Source: Marinicella litoralis (GTDB taxonomy: Bacteria; Pseudomonadota; Gammaproteobacteria; Xanthomonadales; Marinicellaceae). From it: DNA of 64,000 nucleotides. The notes under the pieces are model-generated. The model worked only from the letters and a program-made list of their open reading frames with translations, was not told the origin of the DNA and did not search any database. Both the position numbers and the translations under genes were made by a program. This document shows positions 12,049-20,441 of the stretch, one piece after another; the first letter of the stretch is position 1, and every line of letters begins with the position of its first letter. The stretch spans positions 186,001-250,000 of the forward strand of contig NZ_NIHB01000003.1 in assembly GCF_002591915.1 (NCBI RefSeq), written 5' to 3'.

Positions 12049-12646
12049 TGTGCGCCAACAAAGCGGGTATTAAACTCTTAGATTTGACGGTCATCCAGCC
12101 ATAAATTAGACCGACCGCAAACACACTGATGGCCTCTGGCCAGCTCAAATGAATGGCAGCAAATAACAAGGCGGTCATGGTGACAGAAATAAATCCATTG
12201 GCTTTTTGCAGTAAGGCGCGCAACATCAAACCTCTGAATACCAACTCTTCAAACACAGGTGCAAACAACACAGAACTGATAAACAGACTTATTGGGTGGT
12301 AGTTTGCTGTGTTTTGTTGCCACGCTGTGATGTCGGCCTGTCGGTCTGTTTGAAGTAGGTAACTCATCAACCATTGATCAATTTGCCAGTAACTTAAGCC
12401 AAACAGCAAGGCGATTAAAGTCCAATTAAAAGGTATGGGTATAATATGAAGTGATTGTGCCCATTTTTTTGAATACCTCATGGTAAGCCATAGCAGCAGG
12501 AGGATAGCGCTTGCAAAGACCCAGATTGTTGGGTAGATGCCTGATGTGGGTGACGCCATTTTGAATACGAATAAAAACGCAGTCACCCAAACAAGCAAAC
12601 AAAATAAAATTTTGGCAGACTGTGTTGATGTCAAATAGTCACTCAA
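12005..12646 (-). CDS. CPBP-family intramembrane metalloprotease (Abi/CAAX protease-like)
   Basis: The 213-residue protein has six or so hydrophobic segments and the three CPBP motifs: EELVFRG (EExxxR, near residue 135), AAIHLSW (near 165) and HITHNALT (near 200). The Glu and His residues are the predicted zinc ligands and catalytic base. Members cleave membrane substrates or act in bacteriocin self-immunity; the substrate here is unknown. The 3' end overlaps tadA by 44 bases in antisense, and the short leader starts just after the lytic transglycosylase gene on the same strand. Confidence 0.88.
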   Translation of the reverse strand: MSDYLTSTQSAKILFCLLVWVTAFLFVFKMASPTSGIYPTIWVFASAILLLLWLTMRYSKKWAQSLHIIPIPFNWTLIALLFGLSYWQIDQWLMSYLLQTDRQADITAWQQNTANYHPISLFISSVLFAPVFEELVFRGLMLRALLQKANGFISVTMTALLFAAIHLSWPEAISVFAVGLIYGWMTVKSKSLIPALLAHITHNALTYWQYASA

Positions 12647-12667
12647 TGGCTGTAATGAGTGAATGAA

Positions 12668-13354
12668 TTATCTGCTGGCAGCGTTGATTGAAAGACTGTT
12701 GGCTGGGCGGTTATTCGCATTCAACTTAATTGAGTTTTGATACCGGTTGTATAGGATTTTAACCCGACGGACATATTCTCGGGTTTCAGGGAAAGGCGGA
12801 ATGGCTCTGCCATATTTTTCAACGGCCGTTTCTCCAGAATTGTAGGCCGCCAAGTAAACATCAATGTTGTTATATACCCCCTTCAAATGTTTTAGATAGG
12901 CTGAACCACCATGGATGTTTTGTAGTGGATCGTATGGGTTATTTACGTTATAAGTTTTTTGTGTAAGCGGCATCAACTGCATCAATCCTTGGGCTCCAGC
13001 AGAGGAAACCACTTCAGGTTTGAACGCCGACTCAGCATGGATTACAGCTTTGATTAAAGCGGGCTCTAAGCCATGTTTTCTGGCGGCTGAATCTATTTCC
13101 AAGTTAAACTTATTGGTGATTAATGGTGTGTTGCTCCAATTGACACTGTTTCGCCATTCTGTACATTCTGGGCACCTGACATTCAATATGTTGTAAGATT
13201 TTCCAGCAGGCTTTTTAGATGAATAGTGTATAATTCCATTTTTATCAACATGTTTATAAACAATCATGTTTTTACTGTGACTGGTAGATACCGTAAACAC
13301 CAGCGACATGGTCAGCAAAAAGGTAAAAAGTGATTTAATGTTAATAAAATCCAT
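12668..13354 (-). CDS. Secreted lytic transglycosylase (SLT domain) with N-terminal DUF4124
   Basis: The 228-residue protein has a signal peptide (LFTFLLTMSLVFTVSTSHS). A short DUF4124-like segment follows (VYKHVDKNGIIHYSSKKP, about 32-50), then an SLT transglycosylase domain. The catalytic glutamate is in HAESAFKPEVVSSAGAQGLMQLMP (near residue 108), and the C-terminal motifs AAYNSGETAVEKYG and PFPETREYVRRV follow. It should cleave peptidoglycan between MurNAc and GlcNAc with anhydro product. It is divergent from the coiled-coil/OmpA pair, whose products are also envelope proteins. Confidence 0.92.
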   Translation of the reverse strand: MDFINIKSLFTFLLTMSLVFTVSTSHSKNMIVYKHVDKNGIIHYSSKKPAGKSYNILNVRCPECTEWRNSVNWSNTPLITNKFNLEIDSAARKHGLEPALIKAVIHAESAFKPEVVSSAGAQGLMQLMPLTQKTYNVNNPYDPLQNIHGGSAYLKHLKGVYNNIDVYLAAYNSGETAVEKYGRAIPPFPETREYVRRVKILYNRYQNSIKLNANNRPANSLSINAASR

Positions 13355-13390
13355 AAATTTAGTGAATTATTCAGTTAATAGCAGTCAAAT

Positions 13391-13396
13391 TATAAT
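13391..13396 (+). promoter_or_regulatory. Candidate -10 box that decides the start of the coiled-coil gene
   Basis: A perfect TATAAT overlaps an in-frame ATG at 13395. If it is the -10 element, transcription begins near 13403 and that ATG and any earlier one cannot be used, leaving ATG 13422. The -35 region is weak (TTATTC at about 13367). Confidence 0.4.
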
Positions 13397-13421
13397 GAAA
13401 TCAACTAGTTTAAACAAACTT

Positions 13422-13829
13422 ATGAAGCTAATTGTCATAAAAACAAACATAAAACATACAATTAAACCGTCAATCCTGTTGTTTTTGACCGCATTCTCAT
13501 GCGTTGGTTTAACTGCCAAGTATAAGATTGACAAAAATACGTATTTTAAATTGGAAGCAGATGTTAAACAAATCATGTCATCACCAGTGGCAGACGCGGC
13601 TCCATTAGAGATTAAATTTATTCAAGAAAAACTGCAATTGGCCAAAAAAGCCAAGGCAGATCGCAAGAAAAAATTAGAAGCTCAATACACCGAACAAATT
13701 TATGCTGACATTGAAATTGCTAAATTACGGGCTGAATTAAATCAACTGAATGATGTGTTGTTGAATAAAAGAGATCAAGTGTCGTCAGCCCAAGTTTATT
13801 TATCTGAGCTTTTGGAGCGTATGCAATGA
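13422..13829 (+). CDS. Secreted helical protein, DUF4398-like
   Basis: Starting at ATG 13422 the product has 135 residues. A signal sequence (IKPSILLFLTAFSCVGLTA) leads to a mature part that is almost entirely helical and charged. The opening VADAAPLEIKFIQEKLQLAKKAKADRKK is cut here because the rest repeats the same style; this pattern resembles DUF4398 periplasmic proteins. A cysteine in AFSC could be a lipobox, but the -3 position is not ideal. The stop overlaps the ATG of the OmpA-like gene by 4 bases, so the two are coupled and probably act together at the cell wall. The exact role is unknown. Confidence 0.72.
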   Translation: MKLIVIKTNIKHTIKPSILLFLTAFSCVGLTAKYKIDKNTYFKLEADVKQIMSSPVADAAPLEIKFIQEKLQLAKKAKADRKKKLEAQYTEQIYADIEIAKLRAELNQLNDVLLNKRDQVSSAQVYLSELLERMQ

Positions 13830-14791
13830 ACAGAGTTTGGTTGATGCTGTTACTGAGCTTTTCGTTTTCAGTTGATGCGGCAAAAAAGAATTTAGAATTG
13901 GAAGCATTGCGGATTGAATACGACAATTTCATCACTGATAACAAATACAAACCATTCGCTCAATCCCAAAAAGCGAAAGCCAAAGCTGCCATAGAGAAAC
14001 TCTATTCACAACGCGGTAGGGTAAAAGAGCATGCTGTGTATATGGCCAGACATCAGTTAAACAGCGCCAAGATGATGGCTGAAATTGGGTATTTAAAACA
14101 ACAAATTACGGCAGAAGATGAAAAACTAGATCAACTGAATATTGAAACACTCAAAGCAGATGCTGCTGTGGCACGTTGGGAAGCTGATAAAGCGCAATTG
14201 TTGTTGAGCTTACAGGCTGAAGAGGTTGAGCGCGAGCGCAGAGAAAAACAAAAAGCCTTAGAGTTAGTGACCCAAAAAACCAATGAAGCTGAATCGACTC
14301 AAATCGAGTTGCAAGCCGCTAAAAATTATGCCAAAGCACAGGAAAAAGTAGCAGAACTTGCCAAGCAAGAAGCCGATTTGGCATTTGAGGAAATTGATTC
14401 TTTGCGCAGGCAGCTAGAATCATTGGCCGCAAGAGAAACGGTTGATGGTTTAGTTATGACTTTGGGTGACTTTGTTTTTGATTCGGCCTCAGCCAATATC
14501 AAACAAGGTGCCGTGGATAACTTTCACAAAGTGCTTGAGTTCATTGATGGTTATCCTGGCAGGTCCATTCGCATCGAAGGTCACACAGACTCCTCAGGCA
14601 GTGAGTCGTTCAATTTAAACCTATCACAAAAACGGGCTGAGGCTGTCAAAGCGTTGTTGGCTGAATATGGCATTGATCCTTTGAGAATTGAAGCCATTGG
14701 CATGGGTGAATCAATACCTGTTGCTGATAACAGCAGTGAAGCTGGTAAAGCCAAAAACCGTCGTGTAGACATCATCATCTTAAACAACTGA
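13826..14791 (+). CDS. Coiled-coil OmpA-family peptidoglycan-binding protein
   Basis: The 321-residue protein has a signal peptide (VWLMLLLSFSFSVDA). A long helical region of about residues 60-205, rich in Glu, Lys and Ala, is a predicted coiled coil. A C-terminal OmpA domain of about 210-320 follows. That domain has the peptidoglycan-binding motif IEGHTDSSGSESFNLNLSQK and the closing NRRVDIII. It probably spans the periplasm with its OmpA end bound to diaminopimelate. It overlaps the previous helical gene by 4 bases and is followed 14 bases later by the cystathionine beta-synthase gene, so all may share one transcript. Confidence 0.92.
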   Translation: MNRVWLMLLLSFSFSVDAAKKNLELEALRIEYDNFITDNKYKPFAQSQKAKAKAAIEKLYSQRGRVKEHAVYMARHQLNSAKMMAEIGYLKQQITAEDEKLDQLNIETLKADAAVARWEADKAQLLLSLQAEEVERERREKQKALELVTQKTNEAESTQIELQAAKNYAKAQEKVAELAKQEADLAFEEIDSLRRQLESLAARETVDGLVMTLGDFVFDSASANIKQGAVDNFHKVLEFIDGYPGRSIRIEGHTDSSGSESFNLNLSQKRAEAVKALLAEYGIDPLRIEAIGMGESIPVADNSSEAGKAKNRRVDIIILNN

Positions 14792-14805
14792 ATTTAAGGA
14801 AAAAT

Positions 14806-16182
14806 ATGCAAGTAGTGAATTCTGTGCTGGACCTGATTGGTCGCACACCTATGGTTAAAGTCAATCATTTAGACACCGGTCTATGTAACCTATACCTCAA
14901 ACTGGAAAACATGAATCCAGGGGGGTCCATCAAAGACCGCATTGGAATGTCAATGATTGAAGAGGCTGAGAAAGCCGGTCATATTAAACCCGGTGATACT
15001 TTGGTAGAAGGAACTGCAGGCAATACTGGGATTGGTTTGGCTTTGGTGGCAGCTCAAAAAGGCTATAAATTAATTCTGGTTATCCCAGATAAGATGAGTA
15101 AAGAAAAGATATTTAACCTCAAAGCCATGGGTGCTGAGATTGTTTTAACCCGATCTGATGTGGCCAAAGGACATCCGCAATATTATCAAGATTTAGCTGC
15201 ATCGATTGCTGAAGAAACGCCGGGCAGTTATTTTATCAATCAATTTGCCAACCCCAATAATCCAAAAGCGCATTATCAAACCACGGCTCCAGAAATTTTT
15301 GAACAATTGAATGATCATGTAGATGCCATAGTATTTGGAGTAGGTTCAAGTGGTACAGTGACTGGATTAAGCCAATATGTCAAAGAACATCATCCAAGAA
15401 CCGAATTAATTTTGGCCGATCCTGTTGGCAGTATTTTGGCTCAATACATCAATGAAGGTGTGCTCAGTGAGGACAGTGGCAGTTGGAAAGTTGAGGGCAT
15501 TGGGGAGGATTTCTTGCCCAGTATCAGTGATTTTACCCATGTGACCAAAGCTTACGCGGTCAGTGATGCTGAAAGTTTCGCAGCAGGTCGTGAACTGTTG
15601 TGTAAAGAAGGTATTTTGGGTGGGTCATCAACCGGTACTTTGATGCAAGCGGCTTTGCGGTATTGTCAAGAAGCCACAGAAGCAAAAAACGTGGTTGTTT
15701 TTGTTTGTGATACAGGTAATAAATACCTGTCTAAAATGTACAATGACTATTGGATGATGGACAATGGGTACATCGAAACCAAACAATATGGCGACCTGCG
15801 TGATTTAATTTCAAGGCCCTATCAATCCAATGACACCATAGTGATGCGGCCCAGTGAAACACTGGCAACGGTCTATCAACGCATGAAATTATATGATGTT
15901 TCACAAATGCCCGTGATGGATGGTGATGAAATCGTTGGCATCATTGATGAGTCTGATGTCTTGATGAAAGTATTCGATAATGCCAAAGCGTTTGAACTGT
16001 CTGTTGATACCGCGATGACCAGTAATTTGGAGTTTTTACCGGTCAGTACCCCATTGGATCAGTTGATGCCTATTTTTGATGAAGGCAAAGTGGCTATTGT
16101 GAAACAAAATGATCAGTTCTTGGGTTTAATTACCCGCATAGATTTATTGAATTACTTGCGACGTGTCGATCAAAACCAATAA
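14806..16182 (+). CDS. cbs: Cystathionine beta-synthase with C-terminal CBS pair
   Basis: This 458-residue fold-type II PLP enzyme condenses serine and homocysteine to cystathionine. The PLP lysine is Lys43 in NPGGSIKDR. The TAGNTGIG loop (about 70) and the GGSSTGT phosphate-binding loop (about 270) are present. Two CBS motifs fill residues of about 335-455. Such a C-terminal pair separates CBS from plain cysteine synthases (CysK/CysM) and in some homologs mediates regulation. An AAGGAAAA ribosome binding site precedes the ATG. The next gene encodes the second enzyme of transsulfuration, in the same frame after a 10-codon linker. A cysteine-synthase side activity cannot be excluded. Confidence 0.9.
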   Translation: MQVVNSVLDLIGRTPMVKVNHLDTGLCNLYLKLENMNPGGSIKDRIGMSMIEEAEKAGHIKPGDTLVEGTAGNTGIGLALVAAQKGYKLILVIPDKMSKEKIFNLKAMGAEIVLTRSDVAKGHPQYYQDLAASIAEETPGSYFINQFANPNNPKAHYQTTAPEIFEQLNDHVDAIVFGVGSSGTVTGLSQYVKEHHPRTELILADPVGSILAQYINEGVLSEDSGSWKVEGIGEDFLPSISDFTHVTKAYAVSDAESFAAGRELLCKEGILGGSSTGTLMQAALRYCQEATEAKNVVVFVCDTGNKYLSKMYNDYWMMDNGYIETKQYGDLRDLISRPYQSNDTIVMRPSETLATVYQRMKLYDVSQMPVMDGDEIVGIIDESDVLMKVFDNAKAFELSVDTAMTSNLEFLPVSTPLDQLMPIFDEGKVAIVKQNDQFLGLITRIDLLNYLRRVDQNQ

Positions 16183-16212
16183 TTCCAATGCTTTCGCCAA
16201 ACGGCAATCAAA

Positions 16213-17391
16213 TTGAATAACAACGAATATAAAAAAAATAAAAAATACCAAGGTTTGCAAACCAAAGCCATCCATGCAGGACAATTTGTGGATGAGTCAA
16301 CAGGTGCTGTCATGCCTCCTATATACACTTCTTCTACCTATGTGCAAAGCAGTCCAGGAAAGCACCAAGGATTTGAATATTCAAGATCACATAACCCAAC
16401 CCGGTTTGCTTATGAGCGTGCTGTGGCTGCGATGGAAAACGGCTCTCATGGATTTGCATTTGCCTCAGGTATGGCAGCCACATCAACCATCATTGAATTA
16501 TTAGATTCAGGTGACCATGTCATCGCGATGGATGATTTGTATGGAGGAACCAATCGATTGTTTAGAATGGTGCGTCAAAGAACGGCCAATTTAGATTTTG
16601 ATTATGTGGATTTAACGCAAGAAATAAACAACTTGATACAGTTTGTAAAACCCAATACCAAGATGATATGGGTTGAAACACCGACCAATCCGATGTTGAA
16701 AGTCGTCGACATTGAAAAAATAGTGACCTTTGCCAAACAGTATGGTCTATTGACCGTGGTTGATAACACTTTCGCTTCGCCGTATTTACAAAATCCATTG
16801 TCTATGGGCGTTGATTTAGTGATGCATTCTGCAACGAAATTCATCAATGGCCATTCAGATATGGTTGGTGGATTTGTGGCAGTGAATGACAATGAGCTTG
16901 CTGAACAAATGGGCTTCTTACAAAATTCAATTGGTGGAGTGGCTGGACCCTTTGACGCGTATTTGGCATTGCGTGGGTTTAAAACTTTGCCATTGCGCAT
17001 GGAAAAGCACTGTCAAAATGCCCAAGCCATCGCAGAATGGTTAGAGAATGATCCGAGGGTAGAGCAGGTGATATACCCAGGGTTACCATCACATCCACAG
17101 CATGAACTGGCCAAAAAACAAATGCGTGGTTTTGGTGGCATCATAACGGTACTGATCAAAGGCGGGCTTGAAGAAACCACAAGCATGATGGAAAAATGTC
17201 ATTTATTTGCTTTGGCAGAATCACTGGGCGGCATTGAATCCTTAATCAACCACCCGGCTATCATGACCCATGCATCAGTGCCCACTGAACAACGCGCGAA
17301 GATTGGCATCACTGATAACTTGGTGCGATTGTCCGTCGGCATTGAAGATGTAGAAGACTTGATTGCTGAATTGGATGTGGCATTGGGTTGA
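16213..17391 (+). CDS. Cystathionine gamma-lyase/gamma-synthase family PLP enzyme
   Basis: The 392-residue protein belongs to the Cys/Met-metabolism PLP family. Conserved parts are TKAIHAGQ near the start, YSRSHNPTR, ASGMAAT, the MHSATKFINGHSD block with PLP Lys209, and GGIESLINHPAIMTHASV. It either cleaves cystathionine to cysteine (gamma-lyase) or makes it from activated homoserine (gamma-synthase). The neighbouring cystathionine beta-synthase favours the lyase. The only usable start is TTG at 16213: the frame reads back to the cbs stop codon with no ATG or GTG, and the first downstream ATG would remove conserved residues. There is no clear ribosome binding site, so coupling to cbs translation is likely. 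Confidence 0.9.
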   Translation: MNNNEYKKNKKYQGLQTKAIHAGQFVDESTGAVMPPIYTSSTYVQSSPGKHQGFEYSRSHNPTRFAYERAVAAMENGSHGFAFASGMAATSTIIELLDSGDHVIAMDDLYGGTNRLFRMVRQRTANLDFDYVDLTQEINNLIQFVKPNTKMIWVETPTNPMLKVVDIEKIVTFAKQYGLLTVVDNTFASPYLQNPLSMGVDLVMHSATKFINGHSDMVGGFVAVNDNELAEQMGFLQNSIGGVAGPFDAYLALRGFKTLPLRMEKHCQNAQAIAEWLENDPRVEQVIYPGLPSHPQHELAKKQMRGFGGIITVLIKGGLEETTSMMEKCHLFALAESLGGIESLINHPAIMTHASVPTEQRAKIGITDNLVRLSVGIEDVEDLIAELDVALG

Positions 17392-17399
17392 TAGAAGGT

Positions 17400-17445
17400 T
17401 GTCATTCCGACCGAGCGTAGCGAGTGGAGGAATCTCCCACAGTTA
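17400..17445 (+). repeat. Interspersed repeat, left copy
   Basis: The element begins TGTCATTCCGACCGAGCGTA and ends GAATCTCCCACAGTTA. Against the reverse complement of 17845-17890 I count about 37 matches in 46 bases, with the ends (TGTCATTC and GAATCTCCC) best kept. The core GAGCGtAGCGAG is itself partly palindromic. Confidence 0.8.
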
Positions 17446-17611
17446 ACAAATGATCAATAAAAAGATTTTACTGACTATGGGGTACTTCGCAAATTGGAAT
17501 CTGAGAAACATTGGCTTGTAGCGAAGGTGGGAAATTAAATTTGTATGTAACTGATGGTTTCATAAGTGAGAAAGTTATTTACCATGGGACTGGCAAGAAA
17601 GGAAAGTCAGT

Positions 17612-17633
17612 CATTCAATGTGACGATTGAATG
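17612..17633. repeat. Small perfect inverted repeat
   Basis: CATTCAAT and ATTGAATG flank a six-base spacer (GTGACG). It lies inside the repeat island about midway between the two larger copies. There is no adjacent T tract, so it is not an intrinsic terminator; its role is unknown. Confidence 0.6.
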
Positions 17634-17794
17634 TAACCATCAAAAAGTAAGGATTATCTGGTTACCAAATTAAGAAACATTCTGTGAGAATAAGGAAGTA
17701 AGAATTTCCAAGAACTGAATTCAATTTTTTTATTTATTAATGTTTGTACTGCGCAGGAATCTTTCAAATCGGAAAATCCATGATTCTAGGAACA

Positions 17795-17815
17795 CACTTC
17801 GACAGGCTCAGCGAC
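17795..17815 (+). repeat. CACTTCGAC...GCTCAG motif, first copy
   Basis: CACTTCGACAGGCTCAGCGA plus one base is near-palindromic about its centre. It shares CACTTCGAC and GCTCAG, with the same three-base spacing, with the copy at 17910-17929. It lies just before the right copy of the long repeat. Confidence 0.6.
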
Positions 17816-17844
17816 TTTGTTGAATTCGACCTTTCTCATTACGA

Positions 17845-17890
17845 GAACTGCGGGAGATTCATCGGCTCGCTTCGCTCACTCAGAATGACA
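17845..17890 (-). repeat. Interspersed repeat, right copy (inverted)
   Basis: Read on the minus strand it begins TGTCATTCTGAGTGAGCGAA and ends TGAATCTCCCGCAGTTC, mirroring the left copy about 400 bases away. The inverted arrangement could mark a small non-autonomous element or two independent insertions. Confidence 0.8.
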
Positions 17891-17909
17891 TGGTTGTTGG
17901 GGGATAGGT

Positions 17910-17929
17910 CACTTCGACTCCGCTCAGTG
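17910..17929 (+). repeat. CACTTCGAC...GCTCAG motif, second copy
   Basis: CACTTCGACTCCGCTCAGTG has inverted ends (CACT/AGTG) and is nearly palindromic. It is 10 bases from the 3' end of uvrC. Confidence 0.6.
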
Positions 17930-17938
17930 TACGGATGG

Positions 17939-19765
17939 TCATTTTGACTTAGGGTGCAAAAACTCATATATCACCAGTGCCATCTTATCGCTGATACCTG
18001 AAACCATCTTGATTTCATCCATACTGGCTTTATTCAAGCCTTGGATGCCGCCGAAGTGTTTGAGTAATTGGTTGCGGCGCTTGGCACCAATACCTGGGAT
18101 GTTTTCTAGGGTTGAGGTGTTTCTGGATTTTTTGAAGGCTTTGCGGTGGCTTTTGATGGCGAATCTGTGGGCTTCGTCGCGGATAAATTGAATCATCAGT
18201 GACAATAAGCCATGACTTTCTGGTTTGATGAATTGTTTGGTTTCAGGGATATAAATGCGTTCCTCGCCAGCGGTGCGATGATCGTCTTTAGTCACTCCTA
18301 TCACTCGTATTTGGGTGATTTCATGTGCTTCTAAAATAGCCAATGCTTGATTGACTTGTCCTTTTCCGCCATCAATCACAAAGGCATCAGGGTAATCCAG
18401 TTTGCTTTTTGCAATACTGGCTAGGCGCTTTTCAATCACTTGGCGCATGGCTGCATAATCATCAGCGGCAGTGATGTTTACCATGATGTATTGTCGGTAC
18501 TGTTTTTTAACAGCACCTTTGTTATCAAATACTACACAGGATGCTCGTGTGTGTTCTCCCATTTGATGGCTGATGTCGAAACACTCAACACGTTTGGGCT
18601 CTTGCTCAAAGCCTAAGTCTTTTTGCCACAAGGCCCATTTGTTTTGCCAGGTTTGGTATTTATTGCTTTTGACCGTTAATGCATTTTGCATGTTCTCTTC
18701 AGCTTGTTTTAACAGTTTTAAGCGGTTGCCTTTGGGTTTTGAAGTGATAAAGATCTTCTTGTTTTTTATTTCGGATAAAATATCAGTGATTTCACTTTTA
18801 TTGCTGGGATCAATGTTGCATAAAAGGACGTCTGCTGTGATTTGGTCATCGTAATACAAGCCCAGAAATGCATACAGAAATTCATCCAGCGGGGTTTCTT
18901 TCGGTGTTGAAGGGTAGTGGTTGCGGTAGCCCATAAACTGGCCGTTACGGACGGTACCGACGGTGGCAATGTATAAATTATTTTGCACGGCCACTGCGAT
19001 TAAATCAAAATTATCTTCTGCTTGAAGCTCGACAGTTTGTTTGGATTGAATCATGCGAATGGCTTTGATTTGATCTCTGATGTTGGCAGCTTCTTCGTAT
19101 TGTTGGTTATCAGCGGCTTTTTGCATACCATTCATGAGTGATTCGACCACTTGATTGGATTTGCCTTCAATAAAATCAAATGTGTACTGTAATTGTTGTT
19201 GGTAATCTTGTTGACTCACCAAGCCGACACAAGGCGCTGTGCATCGATTGATTTGATGTTGTAAACATGGCCTTGAACGGTTTTGAAAAGTACTGTTGTT
19301 ACACTGGCGCACTTTAAATACTTTTTGTAAAAAATGCAGTGAATTTCTGACATAGGCTGCGCTGGGATAGGGGCCAAAATACCTACCATTGCCATGTTTT
19401 TTACCTCGCCTGAATTCGATCAAAGGGTATTCGTCATCACCAGTAGAACAATAAATGTATGGGTAACTTTTTCCGTCTTTAAGTAATACATTGTATTTAG
19501 GACTGTGTTTTTTAATCAGTTGATTTTCTAACAGCAAAGCCTCTGCTTCAGAACGGGTGATGTGAAATGCCATGTGATCGATGGAAGCCACCAATGCCAT
19601 GGTTTTATTGTCCTTGGCTTGGCCAGTGAAGTAACTGCCCACTCGATTTTTTAAAACCCGCGCTTTGCCTACATATATGACTTCTTTGTTGGCATCAAAC
19701 ATTTGATACACACCTGGCAATTTTGGTAAGTCTTTGACAAATTTTTGATGGTCAAACACAGTCAA
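17939..19765 (-). CDS. uvrC: UvrABC excinuclease subunit C
   Basis: UvrC makes both incisions in nucleotide excision repair. The 608-residue protein is full length. The GIY-YIG 3' nuclease is at residues of about 13-90 (LPGVYQMFD, EVIYVGKA). A cysteine cluster lies near 150-175. A UVR domain for UvrB contact lies near 205-240 (AADNQQYEEAANIRDQIKAI). The RNase H-like 5' nuclease has ECFDISHQMGEHTRASCVVF and AFVIDGGKGQVNQA. Tandem helix-hairpin-helix motifs close the protein (IPGIGAKRRNQLLKHFGG). It is the last gene of a minus-strand run that starts with kdkA and the moa genes. Confidence 0.97.
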   Translation of the reverse strand: MTVFDHQKFVKDLPKLPGVYQMFDANKEVIYVGKARVLKNRVGSYFTGQAKDNKTMALVASIDHMAFHITRSEAEALLLENQLIKKHSPKYNVLLKDGKSYPYIYCSTGDDEYPLIEFRRGKKHGNGRYFGPYPSAAYVRNSLHFLQKVFKVRQCNNSTFQNRSRPCLQHQINRCTAPCVGLVSQQDYQQQLQYTFDFIEGKSNQVVESLMNGMQKAADNQQYEEAANIRDQIKAIRMIQSKQTVELQAEDNFDLIAVAVQNNLYIATVGTVRNGQFMGYRNHYPSTPKETPLDEFLYAFLGLYYDDQITADVLLCNIDPSNKSEITDILSEIKNKKIFITSKPKGNRLKLLKQAEENMQNALTVKSNKYQTWQNKWALWQKDLGFEQEPKRVECFDISHQMGEHTRASCVVFDNKGAVKKQYRQYIMVNITAADDYAAMRQVIEKRLASIAKSKLDYPDAFVIDGGKGQVNQALAILEAHEITQIRVIGVTKDDHRTAGEERIYIPETKQFIKPESHGLLSLMIQFIRDEAHRFAIKSHRKAFKKSRNTSTLENIPGIGAKRRNQLLKHFGGIQGLNKASMDEIKMVSGISDKMALVIYEFLHPKSK

Positions 19766-19781
19766 GATCTCTTAATAGATT

Positions 19782-20195
19782 TCATAGATTGGCTTCAACC
19801 CAACCAGATTCACCGTTTTGATAAAACTCGTTTTTCCAAATGGGTACTTTTGCTTTGGTTTGATTCAAAATATATTCACAAGCTGCAAAAGCGGCTTTGC
19901 GATGATCTGAGGAAACACCTACCCAAATGGCCATGTCTCCAATGGCTAATCGACCCACACGATGACAACAATAGGCCAAGTTGATGTCGAATTTATTCAT
20001 GGCATCTTGCATGATTGCATTGCCCACTTGAACAGCTAATTTTTCATGAGCCTCATAGTGTAGCTCAGTCACTTCTTTCTTTTGGTTGTGGTTTCGGACC
20101 CAACCTTCAAAAGCAACAAAACCACCGCTTTGGGGGTTAATGACTTTGGCTTTCAATGCCTCAGCTTCAAGAGGTTCAAGGCTTAATGTAAACAT
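19782..20195 (-). CDS. moaE: Molybdopterin synthase catalytic subunit
   Basis: MoaE, as a heterotetramer with MoaD, inserts the two dithiolene sulfurs into precursor Z. The 137-residue protein has the family blocks GGFVAFEGWVRNHN (about 25-38), HRVGRLAIGDMAIWVGVSSDHR (cut here), and VPIWKNEFYQNGESGWVEA. The last of these carries the catalytic lysine. It lies 6 bases after moaD in the kdkA-moaA-moaC-moaD-moaE-uvrC run. Confidence 0.95.
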   Translation of the reverse strand: MFTLSLEPLEAEALKAKVINPQSGGFVAFEGWVRNHNQKKEVTELHYEAHEKLAVQVGNAIMQDAMNKFDINLAYCCHRVGRLAIGDMAIWVGVSSDHRKAAFAACEYILNQTKAKVPIWKNEFYQNGESGWVEANL

Positions 20196-20201
20196 CTGTA
20201 T

Positions 20202-20441
20202 TCAACCTCCCGAAGCTGGTGGAAAAAACCCAATCACATCCCCATCATTGACGACTTGTTGCCAGTCACAAAATGAGTCATTGATGATTGGCTTAATCAC
20301 CTGAGTGTTGGGTTGTTTTTGATGTTGTTTGCACAACTGGTGATATATGTCATTAACTGTTACAGCGTCACTTTGCCATTCAATGGGGTGTTCACTGAAT
20401 TCTGCTTTCAGCTTGCCATAGAATTCGATGGTTATTTTCAT
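20202..20441 (-). CDS. moaD: Molybdopterin synthase sulfur carrier subunit
   Basis: This 79-residue ubiquitin-fold protein ends in the diagnostic Gly-Gly (FFPPASGG), which is adenylated and thiocarboxylated to donate sulfur. The N-terminus KITIEFYGKLKAEF and the middle GDVIGFFPP fit the MoaD family. Its start overlaps the moaC stop by 4 bases. Confidence 0.94.
   Translation of the reverse strand: MKITIEFYGKLKAEFSEHPIEWQSDAVTVNDIYHQLCKQHQKQPNTQVIKPIINDSFCDWQQVVNDGDVIGFFPPASGG

Larger units (their letters stand above)
17392..17938 (+). other. Non-coding intergenic repeat island
   Basis: No credible gene is seen in these roughly 550 bases between the transsulfuration genes and uvrC. They hold an inverted pair of 46-base repeats (17400-17445 and 17845-17890). 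They also hold a short 8-base inverted repeat (17612-17633) and two copies of a CACTTCGAC...GCTCAG motif (17795-17815 and 17910-17929). A 67-codon frame at 17744-17947 runs through the repeats and looks spurious. The structure resembles families of short interspersed palindromic repeats found in many bacterial genomes. Confidence 0.75.

Noticed and set aside
17744-17947. 67-codon frame between cystathionine lyase and uvrC
   Set aside because: It runs through both kinds of repeat, has no ribosome binding site and its protein (RSLRMTWLLGDRSLRLRS) looks like translated repeats.
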